In this document: piece by piece, positions 55,989 through 64,000 of the stretch | Layout of the letters: each line of letters begins with the position of its first letter | Position numbering within the stretch: position 1 is the first letter of the stretch | Assembly (NCBI RefSeq): GCF_016097555.1 | Contig: NC_054703.1 | Coordinates: 4,973,471-5,037,470 of the forward strand | Length of the DNA: 64,000 bases | Reading direction: 5' to 3' | Origin: Gigantopelta aegis | Taxonomy: Eukaryota; Mollusca; Gastropoda; Neomphalida; Peltospiridae | Program-made: the position numbers and the translations under genes | Notes under the pieces: generated by a model | Database searches by the model: none | Told to the model about the DNA's origin: nothing | Seen by the model: the letters and a program-made list of their open reading frames with translations, nothing else

Positions 55989-56368
55989 TTTAAAGGGATA
56001 TACCCTAGTTTTTAAACACTAAGGCATATTTTTTACTATTAGAGCCGTTTTTTGGTAACTGAAATCATACTTTACTTAGATTGTATGGTTTAGATTATCC
56101 ATCTCCGTACATTCGAAGTGTTTTTGGTCATCCTGGTGTTTTTAATATCACAAAATGCATTTGTCATGTTTTTAAAAACGCACGTGCGTCTGAGAAGTAA
56201 CAGCCATGGAGTCGATTTTAGTCTGTTTTTAGAGGGTATTTCACCATGCCAAAGTAACAGACTCATGTTTCACTCAGTTGTAACTTTATCCAAATGTGTT
56301 ACAGGTGTGTAGATTAACTAAACTTAGTGTTAATTTTCACGGGTTGAAACTAGGGTCAGTCCCTTTAA
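55989..56368. mobile_element. Non-autonomous TTAA-type element (piggyBac-like)
   Basis: Ends are inverted: TTAAAGGGATATACCCTAGT at the left and AAACTAGGGTCAGTCCCTTT AA at the right. The TTAA at each end looks like the target duplication. The body contains GGTCATCCTGGTGTTTTTAA and the TGTGTTACAGGTGTGTAGAT segment, also found in decayed copies at 6606-7200, 9423-9785, 39575-39660 and 44460-44530. The undisturbed site is seen near 23010. Confidence 0.85.
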
Positions 56369-56439
56369 TTATATGCCCATGAATGATCACTAGTAGAAAA
56401 TACTTGTTTACTGGAGAATCTTTATTACAAACAGGAATC

Positions 56440-56700
56440 AATGAAGGAAATTGTTTATTTAACGACGAACTCAACACATTTTATTCACGGTTATATGGCG
56501 TCGGACATAGGGTTAAGGACCATACAGATATTGAGCGAGGAAACCTGCTGTCGCCACTTCATGGGCTACTCTTTTCGGTTAGCAGCAAGGGATCCTTTAT
56601 ATGCACCATTCCACAGACAGGATAGTACATGCCACGGTCTTTGTTACACCAGTTGTGGAACATTGCATGTAACGATAAATAGCCCAATGGGCTAACGGCT
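56440..56700 (-). mobile_element. SINE (tail type 1 and core)
   Basis: TTTATTTAACGACGAACTCA, the core GCAGCAAGGGATCCTTTATA, then AATAGCCCAATGGG. The 5' half of the head is replaced by other sequence. Confidence 0.85.
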
Positions 56701-56784
56701 AACCTGCAGTCCAGATAGCCGAGCTGTGCGCCAAGGATAGCGTAACTGGTTATACGCATGAAAAATAAATATAAATGAATGAAA

Positions 56785-57548
56785 GTTTCTTTTGCTTAAC
56801 GACAATACTAGAGCACATTGATATATTAATCATCGACTCGTAGTCAATGGAGTAAACCCGCTACATTGTTCTTAATGTAGCAAGGGATCTTTTATATGCA
56901 CTGTTCCACAGAGAGGTCAAACATAGGGTTAAGGACCACATAGATAGAGTAAACCCGCTACATTGTTCTTAATGCAGCAAGGGATCTTTTATATGCACTT
57001 TTCCACAGAGAGGTCAAACATAGGGTTAAGGACCACATAGATAGAGGAAACCCGCTACATTGTTCTTAATGCAGCAAGGGATCTTTTATATGCACTGTTC
57101 TACAGAGAGGTCAAACATAGGGTTAAGGACCACATAGATAGAGGAAACCCGCTACATTGTTCTTAATGCAGCAAGGGATCTTTTATATGCACTTTTCCAC
57201 AGAGAGGTCAAACATAGGGTTAAGGACCACACCCGCTACATTGTTCTTAATGCAGCAAGGGATCTTTTATATGCACTGGTCCACAGAGAGGTCAAACATA
57301 GGGTTAAGGACCACATAGATAGAGGAAACCCGCTGTCGCCACTTCATGGGCTACTCTTTTCAATTAGCAGCAAGTGTTCTTTTATGTGCACCATACCACA
57401 GACAGGATAGTACATACCACGACCTTTGCTATACTAGTCGTGGTGCACTGGCTGGAACGAGATATAGCCGAATGGACCCACCGACGGGGATCGATCCCAG
57501 ATCGACTGCGCATCAAGCGAACGCTTTACCACTGGCCTACATCCCGCC
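56785..57548 (-). mobile_element. SINE with an internal 97-bp tandem array
   Basis: The right part (57310-57548) is a normal core and type A head ending GGCCTACATCCCGCC. To its left, the segment GTCAAACATAGGGTTAAGGA ... GCAAGGGATCTTTTATATGC ... CCACAGAGAG is repeated about five times at 97-bp spacing (56850-57310). A type 2 tail lies at 56785-56850. A piece of the SINE itself has therefore become a minisatellite. Confidence 0.88.
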
Positions 57549-57969
57549 CTCTAGTACCATAGTTACTGCACATGGTACAACTATAATACATAATGATAAG
57601 GCCATACTTTTTCTCTCTTTTGTTTTTTTGGATTAAGGTTGTTTTGGTTTTTTGTAGTTTTTTTGAAGGAGGCAATGACGGATGATCAGGGGCGCATTAT
57701 GAGGGTTTTCCAGTTGCACGGAACCTCCCCCCTCCCCTGGCAAAAACAACAACAACACAACCCCAACACGTAGATCTAAATTTATGTCCACGTAAAATTT
57801 ACAATTTCAAATTATAAACATTTAGATATTTTGTTGGCAATTCAGGTATTGTATGCTATGTATGAGAGGAAACTACTATTCACCAGCCCCAAAGGAATAT
57901 CAAAAGAATAAGCCAAGATTTGTTTAAAAAGATACAAATTCGTGTATCAATATTTCAGAAGAAAACAAC
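57549..57969. other. Unassigned sequence
   Basis: Nothing recognised; a T-rich and an AAC-rich patch near 57610-57770. Confidence 0.45.
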
Positions 57970-58300
57970 AGGTGGTTTCGTTTATTTATTTAACAACGCA
58001 CTCAGCACATTTTATTTATGGTTATATAGCATCTGATATATGGTTAAGGACCACACAGAAATTGAGAGAGGAAACCCGATGTCGCTACTTCATGGGCTAC
58101 TCTTTTCGATTAGCAGCAAGGTATCTTTTATATGCACAATCCCACAGATAGGATAATACATACCACGGCCTTTGATATACCAGTTGTGGAGCACGGTTTG
58201 GAACGAGAAATAGCCTAATGGGTCCACCGACGGAGATCGATCCTAGATCGACCTCGCATCATGCGAACGCTTTACCATTGGGCTACGTCCCGTCTCTCCG
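57970..58300 (-). mobile_element. SINE, nearly full length (tail 1, head A)
   Basis: TTATTTAACAACGCACTCAG at the tail, the core, and GGGCTACGTCCCGTC at the 5' end. Confidence 0.88.
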
Positions 58301-58309
58301 TGTGTAAGA

Positions 58310-58475
58310 GGATCAAGTGTTGGGCCACAGACAGGGTCGTATATACCACAGCCTTTGATATGCCAGTCGTGGTGCACGGGCTGGAATGAAAAATAGCCCA
58401 ATGGGCCCACCGACGGGGATCGATCCCAGACCGACCACGCATCGAACCAACGCTTTACTACTGGGCTACGTCCGC
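58310..58475 (-). mobile_element. SINE fragment (core and head A)
   Basis: CCACAGACAGGGTCGTATAT through AATAGCCCAATGGGCCCACC to GGGCTACGTCCGCTCC. In tandem with the previous SINE. Confidence 0.85.
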
Positions 58476-58735
58476 TCCGAACGAATAGGGTGAAACATTT
58501 TGTGCACGAGTCGCATTTGTAATCCCCACATAGTGTGTCAGCCAGAAAGAACCTTTTGTGCATGAGTCGCATTTGTAATCCCCACATAGTGTTTCAGCCA
58601 GAAAGAACGTTTTGTGCATGAGTCGCATTTGTAATCCCCACATAGTGTTTCAGCCAGAAAGAAAGTCTTGTACATGAGTCGCATTTGTAATCCCCACATA
58701 GTGTTTCAGCCAGAAAGAAAGTTTTGAGTATTGCG
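58476..58735 (-). repeat. 57-bp tandem array resembling half zinc fingers
   Basis: About four units with ATGAGTCGCATTTGTAATCC and CCACATAGTGTTTCAGCCAG. On the minus strand one frame reads GDYKCDSCTK then FFLAETLC, 19 codons per unit. YKCDSCTKCF is the first half of a C2H2 finger, with no histidine half. Probably a degenerate finger segment amplified from the neighbouring zinc-finger gene. Confidence 0.6.
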
Positions 58736-58973
58736 CTATGGAACTGAATGCAACCATAGTCAACTGGGGATATGGGGCCCTCCCACAGAAAGAAATGAGT
58801 TACATTTAGGGTTAGGGTTGAGCAAATCATACAATAATGATAAGAGTAATTCATTTTGTCAAATCAGCAAATAAATGTGCGTATGGCGCCATATCCGTTT
58901 TACCCTCTGGCAGAAACCCTACCACATATCAGTGTGAACAACCACGTGTATTTTGAAGTAGGATTTACATGTA
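58736..58973. other. Unassigned sequence
   Basis: Nothing recognised. Ends at the Tc1 element. Confidence 0.4.
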
Positions 58974-60575
58974 TACTACTCAAAAGAATTTAAGGGTCAG
59001 ACGATATTTTCGACATTATTTTCTGAATGTCAATTATATTAGCTAGACCATAATGCCACGCATGGTATTGTTCCATTTTGACGAAAGTGGGTCTAAGCAA
59101 CCCATAAATGAATTAAAATCCACTGTCATTGACACTGTCGACTAGTTTAATGGCGAAAACATGCTTACATTTGCACGTAAATTAGGGCGAAAGCGAAAGG
59201 TCTGCAAGTGCCCACAACTTGCTTTTTCACAAAGCGCTTCATTTGCACGCTTTGCACGTGTATTCCATGTTCCCAATGCTGAATTTCCGTATAATTGGAG
59301 CTTGCGTTCGTGTACGGTGCACACTCCAAATTCGACAATGGTACGACTTCAACTGACTATCGAAGATCCAGGAAGGGCTATTGCTTGGCTTCAGGATGGC
59401 AATACGCAAAGAAATGTTGCTCTGAGACTTGGTGTCAGTCAGAGTGTCGTTGGCCGACTGTGGCAACGGTACCAAGCAACGAATTCTGTTCGAAATCGTC
59501 CACGTTCGGGAAGACCCCGAAGCACTACAAATAGAGAGGACCGCTACATCACCAATATGGCTCTACGTCAACGCACAACCACTGCACGCCGATTACGTGA
59601 CAATCTGCGGACTGCGACTGGAACTCGAGTTTCTGATCAAACCATACGCAATCGTCTGAGAGCCAATAATCTACGCTGCCGTCGCCAGGCTGTTCGACCA
59701 CCACTCCTACCACGTCACAGAACGGCCAGACGTCACTGGTGCACGCTTCATCTGCGGTGGCAACGTGTTCAGTGGGGTCGAGTGATGTTCACTGACGAGT
59801 CCAGGTTTAGTCTCCAGTTCAACGACGGTCGGGTTCGTGTCTACAGACGTCCTGGGGAGCGCTTCGCTGACGTTAACGTTAGACAACGTCACCGGTTCGG
59901 TGGTGGCAGCGTCATGGTGTGGGGCGGCATCTCTATCCACCACAGGACCCCCCTCTATGTGGTGGATGGCAATCTGAATGGAATCCGCTATCTGAATGAG
60001 ATTATCCGGCCGTTGGTTCTCCCAGGCCTTCAGCAGATTGGCGGCGGGGCAGTTCTGCAGGATGACAATGCCAGACCCCACCGCGCCAGGGTGGTAACGG
60101 ACTTTCTCAGACAACAAGGTATCGCCAGGATGGATTGGCCAGCATATTCGCCTGACTTGGCCCCAATAGAGACGCCTGGTATGAATTAGGCAGGAGAGTT
60201 CGGAATAACCATGCCCCTCCGGCCAACCTTCATGATCTGGGTCAACTTCTTATGGCAGAGTGGCAGGCCATTCCCCAAGAGTTCTTCAGACGTCTGATCA
60301 ACAGCATGAGGCAACGATGTGTCGAGTGTATTCGCGCCAGGGGTGGATTCACACACTATTAAACGAATGTTCTAATGTGTAAAATCCATGTTTGACAACC
60401 TTCAACTTTGACAGCATGTCATGTGACTTTCTTGTATACAGTGACGTTTATTTGTGGTTTTTTGTAAATATGGAACAATAAATAAAAAAATTGGTGTAGT
60501 TTACATCATCAATCTAATTCACTCTGAAACTTATTTGGTTATAAATTTTTGACCCTTAAATTCTTTTGAGTAGTA
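58974..60575 (+). mobile_element. Tc1-like transposon with terminal inverted repeats
   Basis: The ends are TACTACTCAAAAGAATTTAA and an identical inverse at 60556-60575, with TA on both sides. 1602 bp with one transposase gene. Different inverted repeats from the other two Tc1 elements. It lies within zinc-finger remnants. Confidence 0.95.
59338..60362 (+). pseudogene. Tc1-type DD34E transposase, one late frameshift
   Basis: I take ATG 59338 (MVRLQLTIEDPGRAIAWLQD) as the start, although the frame is open from 59161. It has a helix-turn-helix (NVALRLGVSQSVVGRLW), a GRPR motif (SGRPRSTTNREDRYI), a second helix-turn-helix (TRVSDQTIRNRL), then FTDESRFSL, FGGGSVMVWGGIS, DDNARPHRAR and YSPDLAPIE. 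Second to third acid spacing is 34, so the DD34E triad is complete. After PIE a one-base loss near 60170 gives a stop at 60187-60189. In the shifted frame the normal C-terminus continues (about 57 codons, ending GGFTHY) to TAA at 60360. The element is young, and very little separates it from an intact reading frame. Confidence 0.92.
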
Positions 60576-61340
60576 TATATATATACATTGTGAGTGTATG
60601 TGTGTATATATGCATATATCGCATTTGAAAGAGTTAACACCATAAAATGCTATGTGAAGTGGATACTGCGAGAAAAAAAAAATGTCTGCACATACATTAC
60701 ATTTGAAAAGGTTAACAATAAAGTGGGAAAGGGTTAATACAATGTTTTGTTTGTTTTTGTCCTTTCATGTTCGTTCTGGGAGAAACACTTTCCACACATC
60801 TGTTTATCGAGATAGAATTTTGTGAGAAATGTTTTTTTTTTAAAACACATCACGATCAAAATACTTACGGTAGTACTAAACCAAATAACTTCTGACTGGG
60901 TCAAGGTTCGAGGTACACCCAACTTTTGATAGAGAGGTTAACGCCATAAATCCTGTGATTGGTGATAAATATGAATGTGCTGGTTGTAAAAAAAAAAAAA
61001 AGTTTCATCTGGGCAAAAAATGTATGCAATTTTATTTCATCTAGTACTACTGATATATGTTACTACTGTCGTCTATGGGATTTGTGAACCCCCGTATGTT
61101 CTCTCATATTGTCGTGCTGGGAGAACTGTTTGTCACACACTTCACATTTAAAAGACTAACACCAGTGTGAACCAACATATGGTTTTCTTTTAAAGTTGCA
61201 CTTTAGCGAGAAACATTTTGCACAGACCTCGCACTGAAAGGACTTAACACCGGTGTGAACCAGCAGTGTGAACCAACATATGTTTTTTTAAGTTGCACTT
61301 TAGCAAGAAACGTTTTGCACAGACCTCGCACTGAAAGGAC
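60576..61340 (-). pseudogene. Eroded C2H2 finger remnants 3' of the zinc-finger gene
   Basis: On the minus strand, finger pieces occur in several frames: SFKCEVCDKQFSQHDNMREH at about 61080-61160, followed by a stop, MCGKCFSQNEHERTK near 60750-60800, and FKCNVCAD near 60680-60715. A one-base loss in the linker (GGTGTTAGTC where GGTGTTAAGTC is expected) at about 61157 puts the last full finger out of frame. They appear to be the former 3' end of the gene at 61341-62435. Confidence 0.7.
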
Positions 61341-61440
61341 TTAACACCGGTGTGAACTAGCAGTGTGAACCAACATATGTTTTTTTAAGTTGCACTTTAG
61401 CGAGAAACATTTTGCACAGACCTCGCACTGAAAGGACTTA
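61195..61440 (-). repeat. 97-bp tandem repeat of a finger, about 2.5 units
   Basis: GCGAGAAACATTTTGCACAG recurs at 61206, 61303 (GCAAGAAACG) and 61400, spacing 97. A finger unit is 84 bases; each repeat carries 13 extra (GTGAACCAGCAGT-like). As 97 is not a multiple of three, each step shifts the frame and causes the early stop of the gene. Confidence 0.85.
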
Positions 61441-62435
61441 ACGCCGGTGTGCACGAGCATGTGTTCCCTCAAATGGGAGGCCAGAGAGAAACGCTTCAGA
61501 CACTCCTCACATTCGAAATCCTTGATGTCGGTGTGAACCAACATACTGTGTTTCTTCAAATCAGCACGTCTGTAGAAACACTTTGCACAGATTTCACATT
61601 CGAAAGGTTTAACGTCAGTGTGTATGATCATGTGTTTCGTCAGTTGAGAACCGAGTAAGAAACATTTTGCACACACCTCACATTTGAAATTCTTAACTCC
61701 AGCGTGAACTAACATATGTGTCTTCAGGTCACCGCTCCTATAGAACGATTTTGCACAGCTCTCACATTCAAAGGGTCTAACGCCAGTGTGAATGACCATA
61801 TGTTTCTTCAGTTGGGAACCGAACAGGAAACATTTTGCACATACTTCACATTTGAAATCCTTAACATCAGCATGAGTGATCATAATATGTTTCGTCAAGT
61901 GACCTCTCCTATGGAAACGTTCAGCACAGATATCACATTGGAAAGGCTTAGCTCCAGCGTGAATCAACACATGTCTTTTCAATTGGGAACAGAGTAAGAA
62001 ACATTTTGCACACCCCTCACATTTGAAATTCTTAACTCCAGCGTGAATCAACATATGCTGTTTCAAGCTGGAATGCCGAGAGAAAGATTTTTCACATATG
62101 ACGCATTTGAAAGGTTTGACGCCAGTGTGAGTCAGCCTGTGATGTTTCAAGTTTGAAAAGTCATAGAAACATTTTGTACACTCTTCGCATTTGAAATTCT
62201 TAACACCGCTGTGAATCAACATATGGGTTCGCAGGCTGGAATTCTGAGAGAAACATTTTGCACACAACTCACACTTAAATGGTCGTTCACCAGTGTGTAT
62301 CCTCATGTGTTCCTTAATCTTACACTTGTTAGAGAAACACTTCAAGCACATCCCGCATTGGAAAGGTTTCTCACCAGAATGCATCTTGTTATGTATTTGC
62401 AGATCAGAATTGGTTTTCCAATCCATTTTAGACAT
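61341..62435 (-). CDS. C2H2 zinc-finger protein, 12 fingers
   Basis: 364 codons from ATG 62433-62435. Twelve complete C2H2 fingers follow from residue 25 on, at 28-residue spacing. Examples are FKCELCAKCFSQNSSLRTHM with LIH, and FKCEVCAKCFLFGSQLKKHM with VIH. Linkers are of the TGEKP/TGVKP kind (SGEKP, TGERP, TGVKP, AGVKN). Many fingers have KCF after the second cysteine. Such arrays usually bind DNA in the nucleus; no effector domain (KRAB, BTB, SET) is seen. The N-terminal 24 residues are the end of a further finger (DLQIHNKMH). The frame extends upstream to a possible acceptor (ATTATGCAG) at about 62459-62467, so an upstream exon is possible. The C-terminus ends TASSHRC because of the 97-bp duplication. 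Confidence 0.85.
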   Translation of the reverse strand: MSKMDWKTNSDLQIHNKMHSGEKPFQCGMCLKCFSNKCKIKEHMRIHTGERPFKCELCAKCFSQNSSLRTHMLIHSGVKNFKCEECTKCFYDFSNLKHHRLTHTGVKPFKCVICEKSFSRHSSLKQHMLIHAGVKNFKCEGCAKCFLLCSQLKRHVLIHAGAKPFQCDICAERFHRRGHLTKHIMITHADVKDFKCEVCAKCFLFGSQLKKHMVIHTGVRPFECESCAKSFYRSGDLKTHMLVHAGVKNFKCEVCAKCFLLGSQLTKHMIIHTDVKPFECEICAKCFYRRADLKKHSMLVHTDIKDFECEECLKRFSLASHLREHMLVHTGVKSFQCEVCAKCFSLKCNLKKHMLVHTASSHRC

Positions 62436-63360
<925 letters not shown>

Positions 63361-63700
63361 TATAGAATGACCAAAGTTTAACGACACTACTAAAGTGCAT
63401 TGATTTATTAATCATCGGCTATGTAAGGACATGACTTATTTAACGACGCACTCAACACATTTACGGTTATATGACGTCGGACATATAGTTAAGGACCACA
63501 CAGATATTGATAGAGGAAACCCGATGTCGCCACTTCATTGGCTACTCTTTTCGATTAGCAGCAAGGGATATTTTATATGCACCATCCCACAAACAGGATA
63601 GTAAGATGGAAAGAGAAATAGCCCGATGGGACCATCGACGGGGATCGATCCTAGACCGACCGTACATCAAGCAAACGCTTTATCACTGGGCTAAGTCCCT
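63361..63700 (-). mobile_element. SINE(s): tail type 2 fragment followed by tail 1 to head A
   Basis: 63361-63420 is a type 2 tail (GATTTATTAATCATCGGCTA). From 63432, a type 1 tail (TTATTTAACGACGCACTCAA), core and head follow, ending GGGCTAAGTCCCTCCCC. Two SINEs joined, or one inserted in another. Confidence 0.8.
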
Positions 63701-63734
63701 CCCCATGGTACCTATAGTAACGCCCCTGGTTACC

Positions 63735-63890
63735 AGAGTAAATTATTAACCATCTTCGCCTATAAACATGGGGTGCATGACACCTTTTTATAGAATGACC
63801 AACGTTTAACGAAACCACTAAAGCACATTGATTTATTAATCATCGGCTATTGATGTCAAACAGTTGGCAATTTTTTACATATAGTCTGAA
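63735..63890 (+). repeat. Duplicate of 63305-63420 with SINE tail type 2
   Basis: Same order: CGCCTATAAACATGGGGTGC, TTTATAGAATGACCAACG, then GATTTATTAATCATCGGCTA and TGATGTCAAACAGTTGGCAA. Confidence 0.8.
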
Positions 63891-64000
63891 TGTCAATTTA
63901 TGCTCTGACTGCCGACCTCATGCGAAACTGAAATTAGTATTTGTTTTATTAGGTAAAATAAAAAGTGCTGACCAAACACGCACTAAAATTTAATATGAAC
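63891..64000. other. Window end, unassigned
   Basis: Nothing recognised. Confidence 0.4.

Overview
The window is animal genomic DNA, most likely from a gastropod or another mollusc. It has spliced genes with GT-AG introns, Tc1-type transposons, LINEs, very many tRNA-derived SINEs with modular heads and tails, dinucleotide repeats, and two assembly gaps of exactly 200 N. There are no operons or bacterial signals. I assign the group from the SINE and repeat style and the galectin, PAN and zinc-finger content, not from a search, and I do not name a species.

Most of the first 49 kb is two tandem copies of a secreted-lectin locus on the + strand. Copy A enters from the left edge. Only a broken galectin exon (736-943) and an intact terminal exon (2044-2160) are visible. 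Copy B is nearly complete: signal peptide plus PAN/apple exon (20689-21019), sushi exon (32470-32678) and two galectin exons (34335-34432 and 39293-39500). It also has a spare galectin exon (44872-45079) and a run of terminal-exon starts inside a 75-bp tandem array (45964-47440). Splice phases agree across the whole chain (1, 0, 2, 0). The introns are filled with TEs and duplicated blocks. The predicted protein, PAN - sushi - galectin, would be an extracellular lectin with altered sugar-binding residues.

The most unusual structure is that tandem repeats sit on this gene's exon-intron junctions. The exon 1 donor is doubled, the exon 3 end plus donor is repeated about 7 times, and the terminal-exon acceptor is repeated about 20 times. 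Paralogous blocks differ in which array expanded. The 27-bp, 39-bp, 75-bp and 104-bp arrays are long in one copy and single or nearly so in the other. The 39-bp array appears to have been born from the 5' end of a SINE. Stretches beside two arrays (6.7-8.9 kb and 47.4-49.2 kb) read as fine-scale blends of array and flank, which may be an assembly artefact.

13.99-16.23 kb holds a decayed LINE, and 24.4-30.86 kb two close copies of a related LINE with ORF1 and ORF2. Three Tc1-like elements (36676-38207, 54074-55570, 58974-60575) have terminal inverted repeats and frameshifted or degraded transposases. Several non-autonomous DNA elements are delimited by inverted repeats, and three insertions have an empty site elsewhere in the window.

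The right part (49.6-64 kb) has a single-exon, rhodopsin-like seven-transmembrane receptor gene (50281-51087, +) and a C2H2 zinc-finger gene with at least 12 fingers (61341-62435, -). The 3' end of the zinc-finger gene is broken by a 97-bp tandem expansion and followed by eroded finger remnants. The rest is SINEs, minisatellites and a long CT repeat.
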